Shown here in pieces: positions 50,136 through 59,329 of a DNA stretch of 64,000 bases. The position numbers and the translations under genes were made by a program. How positions within the stretch are numbered: the stretch's first letter is position 1; each line of letters starts with the position of its first letter. The notes under the pieces were generated by a model. The model made no database searches, was not told the DNA's origin, and saw only the letters and a program-made list of their open reading frames with translations. The DNA is from Gilvimarinus sp. 2_MG-2023 (GTDB lineage: Bacteria > Pseudomonadota > Gammaproteobacteria > Pseudomonadales > Cellvibrionaceae): contig NZ_JAUOQM010000048.1 in NCBI RefSeq assembly GCF_030547685.1, forward strand, positions 472,998-536,997, in the 5' to 3' direction.

Positions 50136-51680
50136 TTATATTTTGCTCAGTCGATGTTCCAAGATCGCGGTTAAAATTTCGCGATTACTGGGAAGTCCGC
50201 TTAGATGTCTGTCGAGTTTCTTTTCGACCTCCGACACGGCCGCCACCCCACGTTCGATATTGGCGGATGATCTCAATTGATTTATAGGCGAGGTTTCAAA
50301 TCCCATGCCGTATAACACAAAGGCATAGCTTGCGGCGGGAAACAGCTCTTCCACATGCAGAAAATCGCGCATACTGGGAGGTCGATCTTGCCACAGCAAC
50401 AAAAACTCTTGTAGCGACGGAGGGCACGATTCTATTGCCGTAACATCGCGCCAGTATTGTGTGTCTCGACGTTCACTCAATACATAGTGAAGTTTTAAAA
50501 ATTCAATTATTCTCTGCCAACGATAAGCAAATAGTGCATTAAAGCGTTGACTGACGATATTCATTGCATCGCGAGATTGTGGAAATTCATCGCGAATCAT
50601 ATTAGCTGACAGCTCAACCAAGGCTAAAGCAGAAGCCTCTAAGGGTTCAATAAAGCCTGCCGACATTCCGACAGCCACACAGTTGTGGTGCCAAAATTTT
50701 TGCCTATGCCCCGGACTGATGGTTAAGGTTCGAGGGGTCAGTTGATCAAGTACATCTGCCGATACGCTATTTTCAAGATATTGCCACAACTGAGTTTTTG
50801 CTTGCTCTTCGGTGCTGTGGGCACTGGAATACACATAGCCGACACCGCGCCGGGTGGTGAGGCCGATATCCCAAGTCCAGCCCGCCTCTTGCGCCGTTGC
50901 TATGGTGGCACTGGCAATGGGTGTTTGATCATTAGCATAGGGCACCTGTACCGCCATTGCTCGGTCATTAATTGAGTAGTGAGAGCAATCTATAAAAGGT
51001 ATTTGATAGTGCTCACCCAGTAACAAACTGCGTGAGCCCGTGCAATCAACAAACAAATCACCGGTGATGGCACCGTGCTGGCGCGTTACAACAGCGGCGA
51101 TATCGCCGTTTTCGGCGTTTTCTACTTGTTCCACATGGTCTTTAATATGTCGAACATTTAAATTATTTGTGCAGTGTTCTTGCAGTAATTGCGCAAACTT
51201 ACCTGCATCCAGATGATAACCGTAATTCAGTGCGCCCGCATATTCGGGCATTGCCATACTTTTTGGCGCGCAAAAACTCTCGCTAACTTGTGCCTGCATA
51301 CCAGCCACATCGGCAAAGGATTGCTCGGCATAATGTGCACGCCATACAGCGTGAATATCTGACTCACCAGTCGCTGTGGGCAAGGTGAATGGATGGTAGT
51401 AATAATCATCAAGCCCCCCAACGTGCCAGCCGACAAACTTTGACCCCTGCTTGAATGAAGCTGAGCATTGTCTGAGAAAATCCGTTTCAGATATTCCAAT
51501 GCGCTTGAGAGTAGTGCGCATAGTAGGCCAGGTTCCCTCCCCCACACCAATGGTGCTCACCTCTGGGGATTCAATCAATGTGACAGAAACTGTTGCCGCG
51601 CTTTTAAACTCCGCCGCTAAAATACCTGCTGTCAGCCAGCCAGCCGTGCCGCCGCCAACAATAACGATATCTTTATTCAT
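50136..51680 (-). CDS. Flavin-dependent tryptophan halogenase-family protein 2
   Basis: About 514 residues, a paralogue of the next gene. It has VGGGTAGWLTA, the K79-equivalent lysine (SASFKQGSKF) and the glutamate in GFIEPLEASALAL, but the WxWxIP motif reads WTWDIGL, so the Pro is replaced by Gly. It may have another substrate or activity. It follows the TonB receptor by about 95 bases, with a hairpin terminator between, and precedes halogenase 1 by about 20 bases. ATG 51680 (MNKDIVIVGGG) is preferred to a GTG two codons upstream. Confidence 0.88.
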   Translation of the reverse strand: MNKDIVIVGGGTAGWLTAGILAAEFKSAATVSVTLIESPEVSTIGVGEGTWPTMRTTLKRIGISETDFLRQCSASFKQGSKFVGWHVGGLDDYYYHPFTLPTATGESDIHAVWRAHYAEQSFADVAGMQAQVSESFCAPKSMAMPEYAGALNYGYHLDAGKFAQLLQEHCTNNLNVRHIKDHVEQVENAENGDIAAVVTRQHGAITGDLFVDCTGSRSLLLGEHYQIPFIDCSHYSINDRAMAVQVPYANDQTPIASATIATAQEAGWTWDIGLTTRRGVGYVYSSAHSTEEQAKTQLWQYLENSVSADVLDQLTPRTLTISPGHRQKFWHHNCVAVGMSAGFIEPLEASALALVELSANMIRDEFPQSRDAMNIVSQRFNALFAYRWQRIIEFLKLHYVLSERRDTQYWRDVTAIESCPPSLQEFLLLWQDRPPSMRDFLHVEELFPAASYAFVLYGMGFETSPINQLRSSANIERGVAAVSEVEKKLDRHLSGLPSNREILTAILEHRLSKI

Positions 51681-51727
51681 ACCCACACTTCTTTTTTGTT
51701 GTCACAGGTATTCGATTCTCCCATGAA

Positions 51728-51753
51728 AAAAGCCGCTGTTTCCAGCGGCTTTT
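51728..51753 (-). terminator. Terminator/attenuator between TonB receptor and halogenase genes
   Basis: AAAAGCCGCTG / CAGCGGCTTTT (11 bp) with loop TTTC and a T run on the minus strand, starting 22 bases past the receptor stop. It would make the receptor more abundant than the downstream enzymes. Confidence 0.88.
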
Positions 51754-51775
51754 AACAATCGACTCTCTAATTAGA

Positions 51776-54700
51776 TTAGAAAGTGTAGCGAGCGCCAACG
51801 GAGTAGCGAGCACCTAAGTCTTCCAGGCTAAACATTTGATTCTCAGAACGACCGTACAGTCGTGAATCTTCACCTGTAACATTCAGACCTTCAGCGGAGA
51901 GAGTAACGTTGTCGGTCACTTCATAACTGATAGAGAAGTCGATTTGGGAGTAATCGGCAACATAACCTGGCGCATTGTTGCCACCTTGGGCAAGGCTGGT
52001 CAGGTAAGAATCACGCCAATTGTAAGTCAAACGAGCTTGCAAGCGATCGTGGTCATACATCAACGCTAAGTTGGCTGTATCACTGACGCCCAGCATCGCA
52101 AACTGCTCATCTTGACTGGTGTTATCCACGTCCAGATCAGACTCTACGAAGGTGTAGTTCGCTTGAACACCGAACCCAGTCTCACCAAAGAAATGCTGCA
52201 CGGAAAGCTCAGCACCGGTAATGGTGTCATCTTGGAAGTTGCTCGGTACCGATACATTCCACTGCTGAATAGGATCACTTGAATTTGCCACAATAGATGT
52301 GGTTTCGTCATTAGGATCCAAGCCTTCGTTGATCAGCATCATATCGTGCTGATGGGCTTCACTGTTAGGATTCCAAAGTGTACCGTCGCGGTTCAAATCG
52401 CCATTAGACCGTGCAGACTCAATATCTGCAATAGCTTGATCAAAGCGTGGCCCCATACGTGGGTCGCGCAGATCGTAGACTGGCATTGAGGTTACACCGG
52501 TTCCAATAAAGTCAGACACTTCTTTTTGGAACAAGGCTACCGACAAGTAGCTCGCGTCGTCGTAGTACCATTCAGCCGAGATATCGAGGTTTTCTGATTC
52601 CAGCGGAGTCAGCAGCGGGTTACCACCACTTGCACTGCGATCATATTGGCCGCCGATGCTAACAGTAGAGCTTAAGTTACCATAAGATGGACGAGCAATG
52701 GTCACACTGTAAGAAGCGCGTAACTTGATGGCCTCTGTCAGAGCAATGTCAAAATCGACATTAGGCAGGAAGTTATCATAGCTGTTTTCTACCGTTACAG
52801 TAGTCAACGGACCTGGGTTGTAAATCAAGTGGAAATCGTTATCACTATCCCAGCTTTGCTGATCAGGGGTGTTAACAACCGAACTTGAGATCAGGTCAGT
52901 TTCTTCTTGGCGTAAACCAACAACCAAGTTGGAAGCCATATCACCAATATTGAATGAGCCTGAGAACTGAACGTAAGCTGCTTGCACTTCTTCAACAATG
53001 GTACGATCGGTGTTGATAACATTGTTTGGCTGAACTTTACCATTCGGGAAGTCCGCGAAATTGGCACCAATTGCCGGATCAGTCAAGCCACGAGCATACA
53101 TCCACTCCAGGTTATCAATGATTTTATCGATATCACCTTCAACACCACCACTTAAGAAGTTGGGATTGTCGGTTGTTTCACTGAAGCTTGGGAAGCCTTC
53201 AGAAAAATCACGGGGCGAGAAATAACTCTGCCAGTCAGAGCCAAACAAATCGGGATCAACACCACCCCAGTTACCCATAGTGATACGAGGTGAAGTACCT
53301 GTATTTACCAGAGCTTGGTTAGTATCTTTACGATCTTCAATACCGAAAGTAACGTCAGCTTGTTCGAAGAAAGCAAAACCACCTAGATCTAAAGAGCCGT
53401 CGATACGCAGCTGTTCAATGTCGGAATCTACGCTGTCCCAGCGGGCAGAACCCATCGCAGCCGAGATATCACCGCCGTCGATATAACCATTACCATTGCC
53501 CTTATCTTCAGGGGAGTCATCAATGGTGCTACCCATCACTGGAAGATCTGGACGGAAATCAGCATATTCGCCCACAGTAACGTTAGCGTTTAGACCGATT
53601 TCAGTTTGCGTGGTGTAGTTACGAGCACTTGAGTTATGGTAATCCAAAGCCAATGCAAAGTTGTCGGTTACATTCCACTCTAGGTTTAGACCCGCAGACT
53701 CCATTTTACTATTCGCGGCATATGCTTGCTGGGCAAACGAGGTGTCTTTACCGCCACCAACAGCGTAAACTTCATTATAAATAACAGGCGTATACACTTC
53801 TTGGTTGGTGTCGAAAGTTAATGCGGTAATCGCTGATTCGTTAAACCAAATTGATTGTTGCGCGCGTTCAAAATCCAAATCATATTCTGTGTAGGTGTAG
53901 TCAACAGTCGCCGTGAAAGAGTCTACTGGGCGGAACTGCATGGTCATCTGACCATTAGTTCGCTCACGGTGACCATCTTCCAAGGCGTAACGCAAATCGG
54001 TAGGAAGCGCGTATAGATCGCCAGGCGACAGTGGGTTGGTAATAGATGCTTCGGCTGGAGTATTACCGTGGGTGCCATCGGCCGCCACTTCACGCATTTG
54101 CCAGTTGTTTACAAACGCGTTAGAGCGAACATTATCGCGCTCTTGGTAAGCTGCACTAAGCGCCACACCAAAGGTTTCATCGTCGTTTGCCCAGCTAAAT
54201 ACACCTGATACTTCTGGGGTTACTTCACGACCATCGCCATCACGGCCAATGGTTGTGTCGTGAACGGCTTTTACACCCACCGATGCTTTAGTATCACCCA
54301 CATCCAATGGACGAAGAGTCTTCAAGTTAACGGTTGCACCCAAACCACCACCAGAAAGATCCGCGCGGCCAGTTTTGTAGATTTCTGCGCCACTCACACT
54401 TTCAGCGGCCAGTGATGCAAAGTCAAAAGCGCGGCTAGCGCGGTCGCCAGCGCCGCCATCGTTGGTTACCGAAGGCATGTTACGGCCATTCAAAGTCACC
54501 AAGTTCATCGATGGGTCAATACCGCGGACGGTTACACGCGCACCTTCACCATTACTTCGAGTGATAGACACACCCGCCACGCGCTGTAGCGATTCAGCCA
54601 GGTTGGCATCGGGCATTTTACCGATGTCTTCGGCAGAAATGGCATCAACCACACCGGTTGATTCACGCTTAACATCCATTGCGCGATCCAAAGATGCACG

Positions 54701-54838
54701 GATACCAGTTACTACGACCTCTTCGATTTGACCAGCGTCGTCTTGTGCGAATGACGGGGCACTAAACCCAGCCATAGCACAAGAAGCCACCGCTGAGGCG
54801 ATCAACTTGCGCTTAAAGTTGGCATTATATTTAGACAT
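51776..54838 (-). CDS. TonB-dependent receptor, Xanthomonas/Caulobacter-type
   Basis: A 1020-residue outer-membrane receptor. It has a signal peptide (to about residue 31, FSAPSFA), a TonB box (IEEVVVTGIRA), a plug domain (about 55-165; KMPDANLAESLQRVAGVSI, VRGIDPSMNLVTLNGR) and a long beta-barrel ending in the terminal Phe (GARYSVGARYTF). Its size and plug style fit the receptor class that imports oligosaccharides in polysaccharide-degrading bacteria. AAGGAG lies 7 bases before the ATG. The neighbouring GH3 gene suggests a glucan- or glucoside-derived ligand. It is the first gene of the locus, downstream of a 1.2-kb control region. Confidence 0.93.
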   Translation of the reverse strand: MSKYNANFKRKLIASAVASCAMAGFSAPSFAQDDAGQIEEVVVTGIRASLDRAMDVKRESTGVVDAISAEDIGKMPDANLAESLQRVAGVSITRSNGEGARVTVRGIDPSMNLVTLNGRNMPSVTNDGGAGDRASRAFDFASLAAESVSGAEIYKTGRADLSGGGLGATVNLKTLRPLDVGDTKASVGVKAVHDTTIGRDGDGREVTPEVSGVFSWANDDETFGVALSAAYQERDNVRSNAFVNNWQMREVAADGTHGNTPAEASITNPLSPGDLYALPTDLRYALEDGHRERTNGQMTMQFRPVDSFTATVDYTYTEYDLDFERAQQSIWFNESAITALTFDTNQEVYTPVIYNEVYAVGGGKDTSFAQQAYAANSKMESAGLNLEWNVTDNFALALDYHNSSARNYTTQTEIGLNANVTVGEYADFRPDLPVMGSTIDDSPEDKGNGNGYIDGGDISAAMGSARWDSVDSDIEQLRIDGSLDLGGFAFFEQADVTFGIEDRKDTNQALVNTGTSPRITMGNWGGVDPDLFGSDWQSYFSPRDFSEGFPSFSETTDNPNFLSGGVEGDIDKIIDNLEWMYARGLTDPAIGANFADFPNGKVQPNNVINTDRTIVEEVQAAYVQFSGSFNIGDMASNLVVGLRQEETDLISSSVVNTPDQQSWDSDNDFHLIYNPGPLTTVTVENSYDNFLPNVDFDIALTEAIKLRASYSVTIARPSYGNLSSTVSIGGQYDRSASGGNPLLTPLESENLDISAEWYYDDASYLSVALFQKEVSDFIGTGVTSMPVYDLRDPRMGPRFDQAIADIESARSNGDLNRDGTLWNPNSEAHQHDMMLINEGLDPNDETTSIVANSSDPIQQWNVSVPSNFQDDTITGAELSVQHFFGETGFGVQANYTFVESDLDVDNTSQDEQFAMLGVSDTANLALMYDHDRLQARLTYNWRDSYLTSLAQGGNNAPGYVADYSQIDFSISYEVTDNVTLSAEGLNVTGEDSRLYGRSENQMFSLEDLGARYSVGARYTF

Positions 54839-55196
54839 GGGACTCTCCTTCGTATTATTAAGATTATGCTGTGCTTTAAATTGTGGTGCTTAACATTATT
54901 AATATTTAGTGTTCTTTGCACTTAATCAAACAGGTGGTCATTCTTTAAACAACGAACCATCCCATCGCGTACAGCTGTGCATTTGTCATTGTTATGCGTT
55001 TACCAAGATGATGTTTAAACCAACCTTGCGTTCAGAGTTAACCCTGTTTTTTTACCGCACCCATTGCATCAATTGAGCAATAAGTAGGTTGAATTTGAAT
55101 TTTATTTTGGCTCTTAAACACGCTTTATAACTTCGACTCGTCAACCAATTTACGGCAAGGATTTCCACTATTCAATACTCCAGTTCACATCACCAC

Positions 55197-55216
55197 AAAT
55201 GTATCCGGTTACATTT
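55197..55216. promoter_or_regulatory. Palindrome of LacI-family operator type (site 1)
   Basis: AAATGTATCCGGTTACATTT is a 20-base palindrome with a single mismatched pair. Its form, TGTA-n-CCGG-n-TACA, resembles operators of LacI-family sugar regulators. It lies about 360 bases upstream of the TonB-receptor ATG. Confidence 0.55.
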
Positions 55217-55502
55217 CCTATGTTAACAATAACGCAAACATTAACGAGGCCTAATGGGCCCCACTTTTCACGAGTTAAAGCAAGCCGTTGAAATTAATCC
55301 TAGTTAAGCCATGTTATGTTCCATCATTAGCTTTCCAACACTGAGATATACCCATAACCTGTTGTTATTATTAGATATATTATCCATCTAGTAGCCGCCA
55401 CGCTCAATGCCAGCGTCGCCACCAATGACAGCGCTACCATTGCTGTAACTCCAAAGGCTACTTGATTCATTGGTAGAATTAATTTTTTTTAACTTTTTTT
55501 CT

Positions 55503-55516
55503 TGTTAACGCTAACA
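55503..55516. promoter_or_regulatory. Palindrome of LacI-family operator type (site 2)
   Basis: TGTTAACGCTAACA is symmetric except for one pair and has the central CG step common in LacI-family operators. Confidence 0.45.
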
Positions 55517-55627
55517 TAATCATCTTAGTATCGATGGTAGTGGGAAATCATTCTCAACCACAAGTAAAGCCGCACCAGATAAGGCCTACAGAGGGAAACT
55601 TGAGCCCTCACTATTCAGCAATAGCAA

Positions 55628-55641
55628 TGTAATCGTTTACA
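55628..55641. promoter_or_regulatory. Palindrome of LacI-family operator type (site 3)
   Basis: TGTAATCGTTTACA is symmetric except for one pair, again with a central CG. It is close to the general LacI/CcpA-like pattern TGTAAACGTTTACA. Confidence 0.45.
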
Positions 55642-56030
55642 CTTATGACAGCGGTGTCAATTTAGCCTTAAAAATGATCTGAAAGATCGAGAAATGGCGC
55701 AATTATCAACACAAAGAAGGTAACTAAAGGCTCAATCGAAGACGCAGAAAAATACAGCGAAACCGCCTTAACAGGCATTTAAAAGATGGATAGAGCCACA
55801 CTGAAAGTACTTCCCCACCACCGGTGGAATCGAACTAAGAGTGGTTAGTCTGAAATAGAAACTTGATAGCGGGTGAGTAAACGTACGAATAAAATTTGGG
55901 GAGAGCGTTGCAACGAACTAGGGGCCCCGCCGATACAATCAACACTGCGCTAGACGCTTAAGCATTTGACCTTGCCAGACACCAAGGTCAATTTTCATAC
56001 CTGTACCACGACCCATTGCTAGCGCCGACG

Positions 56031-57857
56031 CTAAACCGAGTGAAAGAAACCGTAGATTTCTTCAGCTAAAGTGCGGCTAATCCCTTTGGTTTTGGCCAAA
56101 TCAGTAATGCTCGCCTTTTGCAACTCCTGCAATCCGCCAAAGTGGCGCAGTAACTCCCGACGCTTGGCGGGCCCTACTCCGGGTATATCATCCAAAGTGG
56201 AACCCCGACGTTTTTTATCGCGGCGGTTTTTATGCCCGGTAATCGCAAAGCGGTGCGCTTCGTCGCGAATTTGCTGGATAATATGCAGTGCGGGTGAGTC
56301 GCTGCCGAGCACAATCTCCTGCCCTGTTTGGGCATTGTACAGTGTTTCGAAGCCGGGCTTGCGAGTGGTACCTTTCGCCACCCCCACCAATTGCACACCG
56401 CTTACCCCCAGCTCGCCCAATACGCGCTCTGCCACCCCCATTTGCCCTTTACCACCATCGATAAACAAAATGTCGGGTAGCTTGCCCTCACCTTTTTGCA
56501 AGCGAGTATAGCGGCGAGTGAGGGCTTGCTCCATGGCGGCGTAGTCATCACCGCCGGTAATGCCGTCTATATTAAAACGGCGGTAATCGGATTTTGCCGG
56601 GCCTTCCTTATCAAACACCACACAGGAGGCCACCGTAAGCTCACCACTGGAGTGGCTGATATCAAAGCACTCCATACGCGCTGGGATTTCATCCAGGCCC
56701 AGTACATCCTGTAACGCCAGCAGCCGCTCGGTCACGGTTTTACGGCTATTAATGCGAGCAATAATATTCTGCTCGGCCGCTTTTTGCGCCATATCCACCC
56801 ATTTAGCCCGATAGGAGCGCACCTTATGGGTAATCATCACTTTGGCCCCCCTGGCGGTTGCCAACGCTTGGCTCAGCAGTTCGGCGTCCTCCAACGGGGC
56901 GCTAGTTACCACCGCTGCGGGCACTTCGCGCCCTGCGCTTAAATAAAAGGGGGGCAGAAACTCACCCAGCACATCGGCATCTGTCTCGCCTAGCCCGAGC
57001 TTGGGGTAATAACTACGACTGCCCAGTATCCGCCCTTGGCGAATAAACAATACATGCACGCAGGCGTTACCACTTTTGAGCGCGACCGCCACAATATCCA
57101 TATCGCCGGTGCCTTCTTCGACACTTTGCTGAGCTTGTACGGTGCGCAATGCACTGATTTGATCGCGCAATTGAGCCGCCCGCTCGAAGGCTAATTGCTC
57201 CGAGGCCGCGTCCATTTCATTGGCCAGCTCTTGCAGTAATTGCTGGTTCTTGCCCTGCAAAAATAAGCGCGTATGGTGCACATCCTGAGCGTAATCCTGC
57301 GGGGTAATCAGATCCACGCAGGGACCGGTACAGCGATCAATTTGGTATTGCAGGCACGGGCGTGAGCGGTTGCGAAATACGCTGTCCTCGCACTGGCGTA
57401 CTTTAAAGGTTTTTTGCAGAAAACCGAGGCTATCGCGCACAGCGCTAACATTAGGGTAAGGCCCATAGTAATCGCCGGTTTTCTTTTTCGCACCGCGGTG
57501 CAGCGCAATCCTAGGATAGGGCTCGGCGGATGACATAAATACGTAGGGGTAGGACTTATCGTCGCGCAGTAAAATATTATACGGGGGGCGGTTCGACTTA
57601 ATTAAATTCTGCTCAAGTATCAACGCCTCACTTTCGCTGGTGGTGATGGTCACCTCAACCCGAGCAATGCGGGCCACCAGCGATTGTGTTTTTGGTGCCA
57701 GGCCTGTGGCTCTAAAGTAGCTCGCTAAACGCTTTTTTAAATTCTTCGCTTTGCCGACATAGAGAATGTCCCCCTCGGCATTAAACATTTGATATACGCC
57801 GGGGGCTTGGGTCTGATGAGACAGGAACTGTTTGGGGTCAAAATGAGCATCTACCAT
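56031..57857 (-). CDS. uvrC: Excinuclease ABC subunit C
   Basis: A 608-residue nucleotide-excision-repair nuclease: N-terminal GIY-YIG domain (GVYQMFNAEGDILYVGKAKNLKKRL), a UVR motif near 200-235, an RNase H-like endonuclease domain (CFDISHSSGELTVAS, ILFIDGGKGQ) and C-terminal helix-hairpin-helix repeats (LDDIPGVGPAKRREL). It cuts on both sides of lesions marked by UvrAB. A perfect TATAAT ends 6 bases before the ATG and no ribosome binding site is visible, so one transcript could be leaderless; cotranscription with gacA (54 bases upstream) is also likely. Confidence 0.96.
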   Translation of the reverse strand: MVDAHFDPKQFLSHQTQAPGVYQMFNAEGDILYVGKAKNLKKRLASYFRATGLAPKTQSLVARIARVEVTITTSESEALILEQNLIKSNRPPYNILLRDDKSYPYVFMSSAEPYPRIALHRGAKKKTGDYYGPYPNVSAVRDSLGFLQKTFKVRQCEDSVFRNRSRPCLQYQIDRCTGPCVDLITPQDYAQDVHHTRLFLQGKNQQLLQELANEMDAASEQLAFERAAQLRDQISALRTVQAQQSVEEGTGDMDIVAVALKSGNACVHVLFIRQGRILGSRSYYPKLGLGETDADVLGEFLPPFYLSAGREVPAAVVTSAPLEDAELLSQALATARGAKVMITHKVRSYRAKWVDMAQKAAEQNIIARINSRKTVTERLLALQDVLGLDEIPARMECFDISHSSGELTVASCVVFDKEGPAKSDYRRFNIDGITGGDDYAAMEQALTRRYTRLQKGEGKLPDILFIDGGKGQMGVAERVLGELGVSGVQLVGVAKGTTRKPGFETLYNAQTGQEIVLGSDSPALHIIQQIRDEAHRFAITGHKNRRDKKRRGSTLDDIPGVGPAKRRELLRHFGGLQELQKASITDLAKTKGISRTLAEEIYGFFHSV

Positions 57858-57863
57858 GGGGGT

Positions 57864-57869
57864 ATTATA
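57864..57869 (-). promoter_or_regulatory. Possible -10 element directly before uvrC
   Basis: TATAAT on the minus strand, 6 bases upstream of the uvrC ATG. Transcription from it would begin at or next to the A of the ATG. A -35 match is not obvious. Confidence 0.35.
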
Positions 57870-57911
57870 CCCATAATAGTAAGCCTAAAACCCACACGGA
57901 TAAGGCTATCG

Positions 57912-58562
57912 TTATACTACGGCCTCTGGATCTAAATAGTTGTGCTTGACTGCCAGAAGTGCCAACTCAACATCGGAGTTGATGCCCAGCTTTTCGAATA
58001 TTCGATAGCGATAACTGTTAACCGTTTTAGAGCTAACACAGAATATATTGGCGATATCCTGCGCTTTACGGCCGCCGGCGATTAGCATTGCAGTTTCCAG
58101 CTCACGTCGCGAGAGCAGTTCGAAGGGGCTGACATCGGCCTGACCAGAAATATTCTTTAAGGCAAGCTGCTGAGCAATGGCGCTGCTCATATATTGATTG
58201 CCACGTACCACTGTATCAATAGCGGTTGTGATATCGCCAAAGCCGGTACCTTTGGTGACATAGCCAACGGCGCCGGCTTGTAGTAATCGGGAAGGGTAGA
58301 GATCATCATCACAGGCCGTCACGGCGATGATTTTAACCCCGGGGTTCGCGGCCAGCATTTTTCGGGTCGCCTCTAAGCCCCCAATACCGGGCATTTTCAC
58401 ATCCATCAGTACAACATCTGGGGTGAGCTCCCGAGCCTTAGCAATGCCCTCCTCACCGCTTTTGGCCTGACCTACGACTTCATACCCATTAACGTCGTCT
58501 AGCATACGGACAATGCCCATACGCACTAGGTCATGATCATCTACGACCAGTATTTTCGTCAC
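57912..58562 (-). CDS. gacA: Response regulator GacA/UvrY
   Basis: A 216-residue NarL/FixJ-type regulator. The receiver domain has the acidic pair at 8-9, phosphoacceptor D54 (VLMDVKMPG) and K104 (GYVTKG); the LuxR-type HTH lies at about 145-210 ([42 protein letters not shown]). This sequence and the linkage to uvrC identify the GacA/UvrY/VarA group, which activates transcription of Csr/Rsm small RNAs. It starts at GTG 58562 with GGGGGAG six bases upstream. Its cognate sensor (GacS/BarA) is not in the window. A likely target RNA is at 5880-6174. Confidence 0.94.
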   Translation of the reverse strand: MTKILVVDDHDLVRMGIVRMLDDVNGYEVVGQAKSGEEGIAKARELTPDVVLMDVKMPGIGGLEATRKMLAANPGVKIIAVTACDDDLYPSRLLQAGAVGYVTKGTGFGDITTAIDTVVRGNQYMSSAIAQQLALKNISGQADVSPFELLSRRELETAMLIAGGRKAQDIANIFCVSSKTVNSYRYRIFEKLGINSDVELALLAVKHNYLDPEAVV

Positions 58563-58689
58563 CGGATACTCCCCCGCAAAATAGGCACTGCCTACCTTGT
58601 TTTTAATACGACTCGGGCTGTATAAGCCACTTTATGTTTATGCACAGAGAATATTAGCAGTTTATAGCTAAAATGGGGAACTGTTATCC

Positions 58690-59313
58690 TTAACTATCCT
58701 TAACGGAGGGCTTCACCAGACGAAAGGTTAAGTTAATTCTAGGCTTTAATAATCGCTGAGATTTGACCAGTTGGTGTTGCCAATGATGTTGTAAGCGCCC
58801 CCCCATTAGCAATAAATCACCGGAGGCCAATGCCACCCGGCAAGTGTGCCGACTTGTTTTGTGACGCAATGTGAAGTGGCGTGTTTGCCCCAAGCTAAGC
58901 GAGGCTATGGTAGGCTCTGGCCCCAGTTCTGGCTCATCATCACTGTGCCAGGCCACACTGTCTCGGCCATCGCGATATAAGTTAGCCAGCACACTGTTAA
59001 ATTCACATTCACAAAAATCTTCAAGCTGGCAGCGCAAAGTGTGAAGTTCTGCCGTCCAAGGCTTGGGCGTGAAACTCGCTCCGGAATAACGGTAATGAGC
59101 ACTGGGCTCACCATACCAGGCATTGAGACGCGGTATAGGCATTGATTTGCCATACATCCTAAGGACAGTCTGCTGCCAAACAAGCTGATCACTGAATATC
59201 GACAATAGCCGCTCAGCCTGTACCTCGGGCAACCATTGCCGGTGCAAGGTAGCCCAACCATCATGCTCGACCAATACCTCGGGGCCTGAACGGGCAAACA
59301 AATCACGTTGCAT
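58690..59313 (-). CDS. AlkB-like Fe(II)/2-oxoglutarate DNA-repair dioxygenase
   Basis: A 207-residue AlkB-family protein nearer to the ALKBH2 style than to E. coli AlkB. The metal triad is H123-x-D125 (AWHSDDEPELG) and H180 (HHWQHQL), and the 2-oxoglutarate and substrate Arg residues are in KPRINLTFR (R192, R198). It oxidatively removes methyl groups from damaged bases. It is 16 bases from the murB end, with no obvious functional link. Confidence 0.9.
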   Translation of the reverse strand: MQRDLFARSGPEVLVEHDGWATLHRQWLPEVQAERLLSIFSDQLVWQQTVLRMYGKSMPIPRLNAWYGEPSAHYRYSGASFTPKPWTAELHTLRCQLEDFCECEFNSVLANLYRDGRDSVAWHSDDEPELGPEPTIASLSLGQTRHFTLRHKTSRHTCRVALASGDLLLMGGRLQHHWQHQLVKSQRLLKPRINLTFRLVKPSVKDS

Positions 59314-59329
59314 AAGAGTCAGTGGGCTT

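Larger units (their letters stand above)
54839..56030. promoter_or_regulatory. 1.2-kb gene-free control region upstream of the TonB receptor
   Basis: No protein frame with a ribosome binding site appears on either strand, and no tRNA or rRNA. The stretch holds three palindromes described separately (55197-55216, 55503-55516, 55628-55641) and is AT-rich from 55060 to 55700. It separates the TonB-receptor gene from the end of uvrC. Its length leaves room for a small RNA, but I found no clear terminator. Confidence 0.5.

Noticed and set aside
55820-55842. AGTTCGATTCC on the minus strand, resembling a tRNA T-loop
   Set aside because: The flanking bases do not form a T-stem, and no anticodon or acceptor stem can be drawn around it.
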